A stretch of DNA of 18,640 nt from Bacillus sp. JCM 19058 (GTDB taxonomy: Bacteria > Bacillota > Bacilli > Bacillales_H > Bacillaceae_D): the NCBI GenBank assembly GCA_001310555.1, contig BAXO01000101.1, positions 1 to 18,640 on the forward strand, given 5' to 3'. Of this stretch, positions 1-7,246 are shown one piece after another (the first letter of the stretch is position 1; every line of letters starts with the position of its first letter). The notes beneath the pieces were generated by a model that was not told the DNA's origin, did no database searches, and was given only the letters and a program-made list of their open reading frames with translations. A program made the position numbers and the translations under genes.

Positions 1-372
1 GGGGGGCTCTACAATATGACTCTACAATTTTTGTTGGGGTCGAGGAACAATTGAGGTAAAAACTATGAAGTGAAATTTTTTTATTCAAGTATAGCCCATT
101 CTAGCGCAGGGCGCCCGGCAACGAGTAAAGCTTCTTCGTCCCCTTACGATCAGTCATCATTAGTTCCTTTGTTTCCGGTTACGCCGTCCAGTTTATCCGT
201 TACGAAGTGGGCGCTTTTGTTTTGAACAAGTGAACTCGTTTTCCAAGCGTGGCATGAAGGGCTTTTTCGGGTAGCGATGGATTTCAAATAAAGGGTAACG
301 ACTGCCAAGCATTGGTGTTACCAACGTAATGATCAATATTAGCAATTGGTAATAAGGGTAAATTAATGACGA
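1..372. other. Upstream region without recognisable gene
   Basis: No reading frame here resembles a protein I know. The 8-base word CTCTACAA occurs twice near the edge (7-14 and 21-28). A minus-strand frame from 345 to 193 encodes about 50 residues with a hydrophobic start and a basic end, but it has only a TTG start and no evident ribosome binding site. The last 60 bases carry the inverted repeats and promoter listed separately. The region may be the decayed end of a neighbouring gene, but the sequence does not show which. Confidence 0.5.
312..352. repeat. Inverted repeats, possible operator
   Basis: TTGGT-GTT-ACCAA is a perfect short palindrome at 312-324. TTACCAA (318-324) is also repeated in inverted form as TTGGTAA at 346-352. 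The cluster ends about 20 bases before the -35 box of the ROK gene promoter. Position and symmetry suit a repressor or activator site for the sugar importer locus. No operator consensus is identified, so the role is inference. Confidence 0.25.
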
Positions 373-401
373 TTGACAAATAAAGATGGAAGCGATATCA
401 T
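373..401 (+). promoter_or_regulatory. SigA-type promoter for the ROK regulator
   Basis: A perfect TTGACA -35 box (373-378) is followed after exactly 17 bases by TATCAT (396-401), a 5/6 match to the -10 consensus. Transcription would start near 408, about 40-50 bases before the ROK regulator frame. It is one of the best promoters in the window. Confidence 0.7.
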
Positions 402-444
402 GAACGAAACTTTGTAAAATGGTTTTAATAAGAATGAGTATCGT

Positions 445-453
445 GAGGTGATC
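445..453 (+). promoter_or_regulatory. Very strong ribosome binding site with no normal start codon behind it
   Basis: GAGGTGATC is a nine-base match to the 16S rRNA tail complement. The only standard start in the ROK frame, GTG at 448-450, lies inside this site and cannot be its proper partner. The codon at normal spacing (457-459) is ACG in the correct frame. The gene therefore either once began ATG at 457, or that base is miscalled. Confidence 0.5.
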
Positions 454-1655
454 ATAACGGTTACAAATTCCTTTGCACTGAAAAGTGCTAACCGGAAGCG
501 GGTATTTGAATTATTGCAGCAGCATGCAGGCGCCTTAACCCATCAAACGATTGCCAAACAAACGGGATTAACAGTCGCGAGTATTGGGAACATTATGGCT
601 GATCTTGAGCGGATGCATTTAGTGCAAACGGCAGGCGATGGTTTATCGAGCGGTGGTAGGAAGCCACGGCTATTCACCTTGAATTTAAAATACTACACGA
701 TTGTCGGCATTAGCATCTCGGTTGAGCGTTACATGATTCTTCTAACGAACCTACAAGGTGAGGTCAGAAGAAAAATAAGCGGCTCATTCGGATTAGAAGA
801 GGAACCGAAGAGTGTCATCGAGCGAATTATGAAAAAAATTGCACCATCTAATGGAACAGGAGACGATTCCTGAAGGGCGGCTGCTTGGTATCGGGATTAG
901 CTCGCCAGGACCAATCGATTTAATAAAGGGAGAGGTCCTCTCGCCTCCTAAACTGCCAAAATGGAGAGGGGTACCCGTCGTCCAAATGGTAAGAACATAC
1001 TGGGATGTACCTGTTCTGATCGAAAAGGATTCGAATGCAATGCTACTCGGGGAGTGGCGGTATGGACGAGCACGTCAAGTTAAGCATGCTCTTTATTTAA
1101 TGGTTGATGCTGGTATTGGTAGCAGCCTTTTGATTGATGGCAAGGTTTATCGAGGAGGAGCAAATTTTGCAGGGGAGATTGGCTACGGACATTACCCGAG
1201 CCGGCGTACGGACGATGCTTGCGGGAGAATGCTATTAGGAGCAGTTTCGCTCATCGAAGAAGCTCGTGAGCGACTGAAGCGCGGCGAAAAAAGTATGTTG
1301 TCTTATAAAGACTTGACGATATCCGATTTTTTTGAAGGCCTGTCAAATGGAAGACCGTTTCTCCTTGCATTTATTAAGGCAAAGCGCGGACGATCTCGGC
1401 CTCCTTCTCGCCGATAAAATTAACTTTCTGAATCCCGAGCTCGTCATTATAGGAGGAGCTATTCCTGCAGCCGTGCCGTACTATGTCGAGCTCGTGTCTC
1501 AGGTGGCTCGGAACAATATTTACGAAGAAATAGCGGCACACACGGATGTTGTTCCATCGACATTCGGCCGCGAACAAGAAGCGATTGGAGCGACAACAAT
1601 GCTTCTCGATCAGCTATTGATCGGAAAAAGGATTCCGCAGGACGAATTTGTATAA
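448..1655 (+). CDS. ROK-family (XylR/NagC-like) transcriptional repressor, frameshifted twice
   Basis: A sugar-responsive DNA-binding repressor, presumably of the adjacent importer. About the first 60 residues form a winged helix-turn-helix (RVFELLQQHAGALTHQTIAK and following). The ROK sugar-kinase fold follows, with GIGISSPGPID, a DSNAMLLGEW segment and ELVIIGG. The usual CxCGxxGCxE zinc cluster is not visible; only DDACGR stands at that place, so it is degenerate or damaged. The frame breaks at an A7 run (832-838) and a T7 run (1327-1333); removing one base from each restores about 400 residues, normal for the family. The true start may be codon 457 (see the ribosome binding site entry). 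The gene lies 55 bases before the binding-protein gene, in the same direction. The family call is secure; the sugar is unknown. Confidence 0.82.
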
Positions 1656-1710
1656 ACTAGAAAGCACTAGTCTTAATGTGAACGATTCCGAAACAAACAG
1701 GAGGTATTTC

Positions 1711-3012
1711 ATGAAACTTAAGGGCTCGATCATAGCTACAGCAATGATGCTTTCAGTCGTGACAGGGTGTACTGGAGGAGGGGAGTCAGGGGGTGCCAAT
1801 ACGCTAACGTGGTTGACCACGTCCGGATATTCACCGGAAGCACCGGACGCCGGAACGGGGCAGTATTTAACCGAGAAGGTGCAGACGTTTGAAGCAGAGC
1901 ATGGGATGAATATTCAAATGTCGCTTCATCCGACTAATATTGATGAAGCATGGCACGTTTGCTAGAGCGTGCGAATACTGGGCGAGCACCCGATATTGCT
2001 GTCATTGATGGCTATGTTCTTGATCGCTATAAGGATTATTTGCAGCCTTTGGACGACCTGATGGAGGAAAAAGGAATTGAGCGGGAGGATTTTCTTCCTT
2101 TTGCGGAAGAAGTAATCACAGGGGACGATGGCCGTATTTACGGTTTGTATATGAGCACGGATACGAGAATGCTTTTTTACAATAAAGAGCTTGTACCTGA
2201 ACCGCCAAAAAAATTGGGAGGAGGTTGTTGACGTCTCGCTTTCTTTACAGGAGGAAGGCTATGAAGGACTAGTACTTCCATTGGGTATTGGCGAAGGGAC
2301 GTCCGTCACATCCTTGTGGCCATTATTTTGGGGGCAGGGAGGTGAGCTTGTGGATGATGATGGAAGACCGGTTTTCGGCGAAGGCAAAAACCGGGAATAT
2401 ATGCTTAACGTTTTTGAAACGATACACGAAGCTGTCGAAAAGGGTGCGATTTCAAAACGGATGGCAAGTTCTGGTGAGGAGAATGGTGCCAACGGCGAAG
2501 TTTCGACAGGAAAGACCGCGATGTTCCTCGGAGGAAGCTGGCAAGCCGCTTTTTTGCAAGGCCTTTTAGGAGATGACTTCGAAAACTGGGAAGTAACAAG
2601 TGTGCCTATGCTTGAAGGGGCAGAAAAAGCATCGAGTGCCGGAGGCTGGGTTTGGGGAATCTTTACAGAAGACGCTGACAAGAAGGAAGCGGCTTTTGAC
2701 TTTCTAGTCGATACTTTTATCGGCGAGGAAGGAATGGGGCGTTTCACATCGATTCAAGGCTCCCTTCCCGCGCGACAATCTGTTTATGATTCGGAGTATT
2801 ACGAACCCGGCCCCTTTGACGAAGCCTTCCGGGATTCTTTAGAAACCGAAGCCAGGGTCAGACCGGCATCCAACCGCTACAACGAGATTTCAGTTCAACT
2901 CCAGACCGCCATTTCACAAGTCGTGTCCGGAAGCAAAACTCCAGAGAAAGCGTTGGATGATGTTTGGAAAATCGTAACGTTCGGAGAAGAGAGGAGCGAT
3001 GATGACCGATGA
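1711..3012 (+). CDS. Extracellular sugar-binding lipoprotein of an ABC importer (SBP family 1), frameshifted twice
   Basis: Captures a carbohydrate outside the membrane and delivers it to the two permeases that follow. The ATG at 1711 has AGGAGG at 1699-1704, six bases away. A lipoprotein signal ends in the lipobox VTGC with Cys20 as the lipidation site, followed by a glycine/serine-rich linker. The body shows family features: APDIAVIDGYVLDRY, the YGLYMSTDTRMLFYNKEL strand, GKTAMFLGGSWQ and a C-terminal tryptophan segment (ALDDVWKI). One base is missing near 1949 (before MARLLERA), and one A is extra in the A7 run at 2207-2213; correction gives about 433 residues, typical of the family. The 3' end overlaps the first permease gene by 14 bases, indicating translational coupling. 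The substrate cannot be told from sequence alone. Confidence 0.85.
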
Positions 3013-3913
3013 ATACCCCTCTTAGCATAAAGAACGTCACAGATTTACGGACAGCCCTTACCCATGGCTACTTCCGCTGTTTGTTATTCTTGCTCTTGTT
3101 TTTTTATATCCGGTTTTGCAAATTGTCCGGCTGAGCTTTACAGATAGTAATTTGCTCGAGTTGGGTTATACGTATACGTTTGAATCCTACGTTCGCCTGT
3201 TCACGTTACCAGGGTTTTGGCCAATGCTCGGCACTACATTTTTCTTTGTTTTCTTTAGTGTCATCTTTCAGCTCTTGTGCGGGCTGCTTGTTGCATTGCT
3301 CATCGTTCAAGGAGAAAAATATAAAGTAAGGGGAACTGTCGTCGTACGGACGTCTGTCTTAGTCGCTTGGGCGATTCCCGGCGTAGTGATCGGTGTCATT
3401 TTCGCTATGCTCTTCAATGAAACAGAGGCTGGAATCTTGAATTACTTACTAGGGACAGTCGGGATTGGCCCGATTACATTTTTATCTGAACCGACGATGG
3501 CGCTGCTTTCTGTGACGCTAGCTAACATATGGAGGGGAACTGCTTTTAGTATGATCTTAATGTACGCTGGTCTTCAGACGATTTCTCAGCATATCGTTGA
3601 AGCGGCGAAAATCGATGGAGCAGGTCCTTTTCAACGCCTGCGTCACGTCATTCTCCCGGCGATGGCACCGATCATTTTAATTAATTTAATCATTATTTCA
3701 ATCGATACGTTCAATACGTTCGATATGGTTATGGCTCTGACCGGAGGTGGCCCTGGAAATAGCACTGAAGTTATTGCTTTAAGCATCTACACATCGATTT
3801 TTAGGGAATTTCACTTAGGGGTCGGTGCAGCAACTGCTGTAGTATTACTGGCAATTAATGTCGTAATGACACTTGTCTATTTACGGTTATTAGGAAGGGA
3901 GAGTGGGGCGTGA
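2999..3913 (+). CDS. Sugar ABC transporter permease, MalF/UgpA type, with in-frame TAG
   Basis: Inner-membrane half of a CUT1-type importer. The natural start is ATG 2999 (or 3002), just behind AGAGGAG and inside the end of the binding-protein gene. The frame then meets TAG at 3023-3025, codon 9. Past the stop the same frame continues with HKERHRF and a first membrane helix (PLFVILALVFLYPVLQIV), so it belongs to the gene. About six membrane segments follow, and the cytoplasmic EAA loop that contacts the ATPase is intact (EAAKIDGAG with ILP downstream). Read through, the protein has 304 residues. A TTG at 3116 could start translation only by cutting into the first helix. The stop is either a real nonsense mutation or a base error. 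The gene ends TGATG with the next permease. Confidence 0.85.
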
Positions 3914-4755
3914 TGACAAAGACAGTAAAGACGAGGTGGATCAAAGGATGCCTGTATGTCAGCTATGTCTTAATTGTACTCGGATTCCTGTTTCCGCTCC
4001 TTTGGGTGCTGTCACTTTCCTTAAAAACGCAGGAGGAACTGTTTCAAGTTCCGCCGGCGCTTTTCCCGCTAAGCTTTCAGCTCGAAAACTACGCCCATGT
4101 TATGGAAACAACGCCGGTGCTGCAATATTTGTGGAACTCTCTTAGAATTGTAGTCGCTACTGTAGCGCTGACGCTTCTCATTGCCTTGCCGGCAGCTTTT
4201 GCACTTTCGCGTCATCGCATGCGCCGCAAAAATATATTGCTTGTCGTTATTTTAATTACGCAAATGATCTCCGCGGTTGTCATTACCATTCCAATCTATC
4301 GACTGTTTGCCGATTGGAATTTGCTAAATAACCTTGGTTTAATCATTATCGTTTATGTCGCCGTCGTCTTGCCATTTGCGACCTGGTTTCTGAAAAACTA
4401 TCTTGATACGATACCAGTTGATATCGATGAAGCAGCAACGATTGACGGATGTACGAAGCTACAAGTACTCACTAAGATTCTTTTACCAGTCTGGATTCCA
4501 GGCATTGTCTCGGTGACGATTCTAATAGCTGTGCAAAGCTGGTCGCAATTTGTCATACCGTTTATTTTAATAGACGATGCGAGCCTCTACCCTGTGTCTG
4601 TCGGAGTCGTTAATCTCCAATCGACACAAACGCAAATTACGACACACTATTTGGCAGCAGGCAGTATTTTGTCGATAGTACCGGTTATAGTCCTCTTTAT
4701 CCTGTTACAGCGTTTTATTGTTGGCGCATTAACGAGTGGAGCGGTGAAAGGCTAG
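3913..4755 (+). CDS. Sugar ABC transporter permease, MalG type, intact
   Basis: Second membrane subunit of the importer, 280 residues, about six transmembrane helices. It starts at ATG 3913, which shares its A with the stop of the preceding permease (TGATG); a GTG one codon upstream is possible but less likely. The EAA loop is canonical: EAATIDGCTKLQVLTKILLP at about residues 175-194. This is the only gene of the importer locus read without a defect. No ATP-binding subunit follows. In Bacillus, importers of this class commonly share one ATPase encoded elsewhere (MsmX type), so the absence need not mean loss. A hairpin follows 12 bases after the stop. Confidence 0.9.
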   Translation: MTKTVKTRWIKGCLYVSYVLIVLGFLFPLLWVLSLSLKTQEELFQVPPALFPLSFQLENYAHVMETTPVLQYLWNSLRIVVATVALTLLIALPAAFALSRHRMRRKNILLVVILITQMISAVVITIPIYRLFADWNLLNNLGLIIIVYVAVVLPFATWFLKNYLDTIPVDIDEAATIDGCTKLQVLTKILLPVWIPGIVSVTILIAVQSWSQFVIPFILIDDASLYPVSVGVVNLQSTQTQITTHYLAAGSILSIVPVIVLFILLQRFIVGALTSGAVKG

Positions 4756-4767
4756 GCCAAAATTGAA

Positions 4768-4791
4768 AGCAGGCAGAGGTCGCTGCGTGCT
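4768..4791 (+). repeat. Left copy of a 24-base terminator-like hairpin, direct repeat flanking the IS remnant
   Basis: AGCAGGCAG-AGGTCG-CTGCGTGCT differs at one position from the copy at 5622-5645 and lies 12 bases after the permease stop. It has no T tail; the right copy has one. The simplest reading is that the copies are a target duplication made when the IS element entered the operon terminator. Confidence 0.6.
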
Positions 4792-4824
4792 CAGTGCCAT
4801 TTTGAAAATCTGATCAGTATTTGG

Positions 4825-4867
4825 GTCACTTGGAGTTGGGGGGCATTTGCCTCCAGCTTCAAGTGAC
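4825..4867 (-). terminator. Imperfect hairpin behind the transposase remnant
   Basis: GTCACTTG...CAAGTGAC closes a long stem that continues with G-U and mismatched pairs (GAGTTGGGGGG against CCTCCAGCTT) around a tiny loop. On the minus strand it begins about a dozen bases after the transposase stop at 4879, the place for its terminator. There is no clear T run, so termination is uncertain. It could also be an end structure of the IS. Confidence 0.35.
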
Positions 4868-4878
4868 TAATTTCTTAA

Positions 4879-5399
4879 TTAGCGAAAACATGCATCGCCA
4901 GCATTGAATTCTTTTAACCCTCTCAGGTTTGTCGAACGCAACCTATACGTCTGTTTTAAGTCCGCAAAGACCCGCTCCATCGTCTCTTTTCTTTTTTATT
5001 CGTTTCGGTCGATCTAAGGTGCCCCGCTTTATTGGTTGCGTCTTGCCATAGATGGCGCAGGATTTGCTAGTGATGACCTCCGCTTATGTACATGGATCCA
5101 GTAAAGGGTATGTACCGCATTGATTCGAATCCGATTTATATTTTAATGAGAATGAGAATGACGGGATCGGCACTTAATCGGCCTTTATCGGAACCCGAAT
5201 GAATTGTTCGAGCAGCCGATTAAGAGACTGTCCAGGAATAAGAGGAGTCTCAGTATAAAAAAACAAAGCTTGAACGAGATCATAAATGATGGCAAAGTAA
5301 AGCGCTACGTCTAATTTTCGAAATAAGATCGTCAGGGACAAACTTTTCGATCCAGACCATATCAGTCAGCTTTGTTTTATTCGCCAGTTTTTTTGACAT
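4879..5399 (-). pseudogene. Remnant of IS1182-family transposase (N- and C-terminal pieces)
   Basis: Reading right to left, ATG 5399 opens MSKKLANKTKLTDMVWIEKF followed by VPDDLISKIR, the typical N-terminus of this family. After a shift comes ALYFAIIYDLVQALF. The central DDE region is absent. The C-terminal part resumes near 5140 with DSNQCGTYPLLDPCT (relic of the cysteine cluster), a stop, then ILRHLWQDATNKAGHLRST in another frame, and KETMERVFADLKQTYRLRST in a third, ending at TAA 4879. ERVFAD is a hallmark of the family. At least three frame changes, stops and a deletion of several hundred bases make this a true pseudogene, unlike the single-indel genes elsewhere in the window. Confidence 0.75.
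5173..5224. repeat. 10-base perfect inverted repeat at the transposase deletion junction
   Basis: CTTAATCGGC (5173-5182) and GCCGATTAAG (5215-5224) pair perfectly around 32 bases. The repeat lies just where N-terminal transposase similarity stops and before C-terminal similarity resumes. It may have promoted the internal deletion or be a small insertion into the element. Confidence 0.4.
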
Positions 5400-5429
5400 T
5401 ATCGAATATCATCTCAACCGAATGTTATA

Positions 5430-5575
5430 GCGGAAGGGAGGGAGGTGACTCCTGCAGGAGGAAAGGGCAGGTGGAAATCCACCGGCGTAGTCGGTTAGTT
5501 CCACGCCCGCCTGCGGAAAGGTGCCCGGGAAGCGGAATCGAAGCGACCTTTCGTAGCAGCTTTTTCCAATGAAAA
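5430..5575. repeat. GC-rich structured intergenic repeat of Bacillaceae type
   Basis: A G/C-rich block unlike its surroundings. It contains the 12-base palindrome CTCCTGCAGGAG (5449-5460), the hairpin GGTGG-AAAT-CCACC (5470-5483), and a later CCACGCCCGCCTGCGGAAAG that can pair back with CTGCAGGAGGAAAGGGCAGG. GACTCCTGC...CGCCCGC...GCGGAAAG is a pattern I recognise, from memory, in intergenic repeats of many Bacillaceae. Here it lies upstream of the transposase start, inside the presumed IS boundaries, so it may be the element's own leader. A plus-strand open frame across it (5372-5572) has no protein-like features. Confidence 0.5.
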
Positions 5576-5621
5576 AAAGCTATTCGACCGTCTCGGGATG
5601 GGAGACTTTGACTACATGCTG

Positions 5622-5649
5622 AGCACGCAGAGGTCGCTGCGTGCTTTTT
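5622..5649 (+). terminator. Intrinsic terminator, right copy of the flanking repeat
   Basis: AGCACGCAG (5622-5630) pairs perfectly over nine bases with CTGCGTGCT (5637-5645) around the loop AGGTCG and runs into TTTTT (5645-5649). If the IS were removed together with one repeat copy, this terminator would sit 12 bases behind the permease stop at 4755, which is why I take it as the original end of the importer operon. Confidence 0.65.
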
Positions 5650-5796
5650 AAACTGATGTTTCTGTAAACGATTCCGAACAAGTCATTCTGTCCTTAGTAG
5701 GCAGTACCGCTTCGTTTTCGATCCAGTCCATTAGTTTACGTTCCTTCAAATGGAAGTGAGTCGAACCGTTGTCCTGTAGGTGCCCGTTTTGCGCTT
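5650..5796. other. Spacer with an unidentified short minus-strand frame
   Basis: After the terminator there is no gene I can support. On the minus strand a frame continues past the end of yqgX and encodes the phrase KLMDWIENEAVLPTKDRM, ending in TAA near 5652. It has no suitable start outside yqgX (only ATG for MDWIENEA, about 27 residues) and no ribosome binding site. It may be the remnant of a gene once downstream of yqgX. Confidence 0.3.
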
Positions 5797-6433
5797 TTAG
5801 AATCCGCTCAAAAACGGATTGCTATCCATCTCTGCCCCGATGGTCGTCGTTGGACCGTGCCCGCATGCGACAACGGTTTCCTCCGGTAGTTCAAGCAATT
5901 TAGTATGAATGCTGTCAAGCAGCAGCTGCTGATTGCCCTCTGGTAAATCAGTCCGACCAATGCTGCCAGAAAATAAAGCGTCACCGGAAAAAAACGATTT
6001 GTTCCTCAGTGCAATAATAAGATACGCTGCCAGGCGAATGTCCCGGTGTTGCATATACTTGGAAGTGAAAAGCCCCAATGGATATTGACTCTTCTTTTTC
6101 AATAAGAACGTCTGCAGGACGAACGATGATTGCTTCACCACCCAAAAATGAGGTTGAACGATTTTTCTCGGGATTGCCGAGCCAGTCGTTCTCAAGCGTG
6201 TGAAGATAAACTGGACAATTAAACGCATCTCGAACAACGTCTACCGCACCGATATGATCAAAGTGGGCATGAGTCAAGAGAATCGCCAACGGTTTAAGCT
6301 TTTCGGTTTGAAGCCATTCGACTAATTCTAGTCCTTGACCTCCTGGATCAAAAATGATCGCCTCTTTATCGTCGTTTATTAAAACATAGGCATTCGTTTG
6401 TAAAGGGCCTAATGGTAGTTGTGTCCATTGCAT
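5797..6433 (-). CDS. yqgX: Metallo-beta-lactamase-fold hydrolase (glyoxalase II-like, YqgX family), frameshifted once
   Basis: A soluble zinc or iron hydrolase of the glyoxalase II superfamily; B. subtilis YqgX is the close model. It shows the metal motif THAHFDHIG at about residues 54-62, TPGHSPGSVSYY, FSGDALFSGSIGRTDLPEG and the C-terminal CGHGPTTTIG, so all metal ligands are present. I start it at ATG 6433, behind AAAAGGAGTGAG; a GTG three codons upstream is inside that site. The frame breaks in an A7 run (5988-5994, T7 on the coding strand) between QIVF and SGDALF. Removing one base gives 211 residues, the length I recall for YqgX. Divergent from the DUF2759 gene. The physiological substrate is not known with certainty for this subfamily. 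Confidence 0.88.
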
Positions 6434-6560
6434 AAGCCTCACTCCTTTTGAAGATTCACAGTCATTACCTATATCTTACCTTGACTTTCGCTTTGTTTCA
6501 AAGCAGAAGAGTTTTGCCTGCAAAATGAGAGTAAAAGACGATGAAATGGTTCAAACTATT

Positions 6561-6590
6561 TATATCAACTAACGTTTGCTGCTCTGTCAA
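6561..6590 (-). promoter_or_regulatory. Probable promoter of yqgX
   Basis: On the minus strand a perfect TTGACA (6590-6585) is followed after 18 bases by GATATA (6566-6561), a weak -10. It lies back to back with the better promoter of the divergent gene; the -35 boxes are nine bases apart. Confidence 0.4.
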
Positions 6591-6599
6591 TTTTAGAGG

Positions 6600-6628
6600 C
6601 TGACAATCACCGGTAAATGAATTATAAT
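6600..6628 (+). promoter_or_regulatory. SigA-type promoter for the DUF2759 gene leader
   Basis: CTGACA (6600-6605), 17 bases, then a perfect TATAAT (6623-6628). Transcription should begin near 6635, about 205 bases before the ATG, so the gene has an unusually long leader. Confidence 0.7.
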
Positions 6629-6634
6629 GAAAGG

Positions 6635-6842
6635 GACGGACATACATCCTCCCGAGCTTTTTCTCGGTGGAAGCACCGTATACAGTACCTCAAAAATTCG
6701 CGTAATGGCAGAAGTTGCGAAACTCCTGCATAACCGTGGTCATCTTTGCAGGGAAGCGGTAACGCCTAATTCGCGAAGTTTCATTTGAAATGAACATGTA
6801 AATGAATGAGTTTTTAATCGTACATAAGGAGGGGGAGTTAGC
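6635..6842 (+). other. Long structured 5' leader, possible cis-regulatory RNA
   Basis: The presumed transcript has several short stems. CCGAG (6652-6656) pairs with CTCGG (6663-6667), but part of that arm also forms CGGTG-GAAG-CACCG (6665-6678), so the two exclude each other. TTCGC (6697-6701) pairs with GCGAA (6717-6721), and a second TTCGCGAA lies at 6770-6777, allowing exchange. CCTGCA...TGCAGG forms a further stem around 6724-6752. The ribosome binding site GGAGGGGGAG follows at the end. I see no terminator in it and it does not match a riboswitch class I can name. Regulation, if any, would more likely act on translation. Confidence 0.35.
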
Positions 6843-7028
6843 ATGTTTACAGTCATTGTGTTCTTATTGATTGCGATCGTTTGCGGAATTGCAACTTACC
6901 GTGAATTTCGTAAAAAGAATTTCTTTGCCGTAGGATTTGCGGCCATTTCTCTTGCCGTTTTCGGTTTCTTTTCCGTGATGACGATTTTTTTCACTGATTA
7001 CTACTGGCGACGGTATCCCGGTAGCTAA
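6843..7028 (+). CDS. Small membrane protein, DUF2759 family (YqgW-like)
   Basis: A 61-residue protein with two hydrophobic segments: residues 2-17 (FTVIVFLLIAIVCGIA) and about 28-51 (FAVGFAAISLAVFGFFSVMT), separated by the basic YREFRKKN loop. A short polar tail follows. This matches the DUF2759 pattern, which in B. subtilis (YqgW) also neighbours yqgX. ATG 6843 is preceded by a strong GGAGGGGGAG. The frame is intact. Function unknown; the two-helix topology suggests a small membrane component. It stands alone, with its own promoter and a terminator 39 bases after the stop. Confidence 0.75.
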   Translation: MFTVIVFLLIAIVCGIATYREFRKKNFFAVGFAAISLAVFGFFSVMTIFFTDYYWRRYPGS

Positions 7029-7066
7029 CCCATAATGTAAAAAACCAATTCGAGCAAACGGTAAAC

Positions 7067-7094
7067 AGACACCTCTTTTATATGAGAGGTGTCT
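7067..7094. terminator. Hairpin between convergent genes, probable bidirectional terminator
   Basis: AGACACCTCT (7067-7076) pairs perfectly with AGAGGTGTCT (7085-7094) around an eight-base loop. It lies between the end of the DUF2759 gene and the end of yqhG, which face each other. The T tracts on both sides are short, so it is weaker than the other terminators. Confidence 0.55.
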
Positions 7095-7246
7095 TGTGCG
7101 TTTAAACGGGGCGTTATTCGGATATGAACGTTTATGCTACAGGAGAGGGGCTGCGCCAGGTTTTGATGTGACAGGTTTATTAGATTCATGAATTGATAGG
7201 GGAGATTGTCCAGCCAATTCCTGTGTCATCAGCATTGGGTGCTAGC

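Larger units (their letters stand above)
4792..5621 (-). mobile_element. Degenerate IS1182-family element, internally deleted
   Basis: The stretch between the two 24-base repeats carries pieces of an IS1182-type transposase on the minus strand (see the pseudogene entry), a hairpin behind the transposase end and a GC-rich structured segment in front of its start. The length, about 830 bases, is roughly half of what I expect for this family, and the catalytic middle is gone, so it cannot move by itself. Inner ends both begin CAG toward the element (CAGTGCC and CAGCATG) but are otherwise only weakly alike, so the exact termini are inferred from the flanking repeats. Confidence 0.65.

Noticed and set aside
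193..345. Minus-strand frame of about 50 codons with a hydrophobic start
   Set aside because: Only a TTG start, no ribosome binding site and no family resemblance; kept only as a note on the region.
832..838. Programmed frameshifting as explanation for the split genes
   Set aside because: The breaks occur in many unrelated conserved genes not known to use frameshifting, and they lie in plain A/T runs or at missing G residues without a stimulatory signal.
3116..3913. Taking TTG 3116 as the start of the first permease
   Set aside because: It removes most of the first membrane helix. In-frame sequence upstream is clearly permease, and a good start with ribosome site exists at 2999.
5372..5572. 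Plus-strand open frame of 66 codons across the GC-rich block
   Set aside because: It lies over a structured repeat, is rich in Arg/Ser/Gly without any domain, and has no ribosome binding site. The opposite strand holds the transposase start.
5590..5645. Plus-strand phrase resembling coding sequence (FDRLGMGDFDY) before the right terminator copy
   Set aside because: It is short, has no start, and covers two hairpins (GTCTC/GAGAC at 5590-5606 and the terminator); more likely the end of the IS element.
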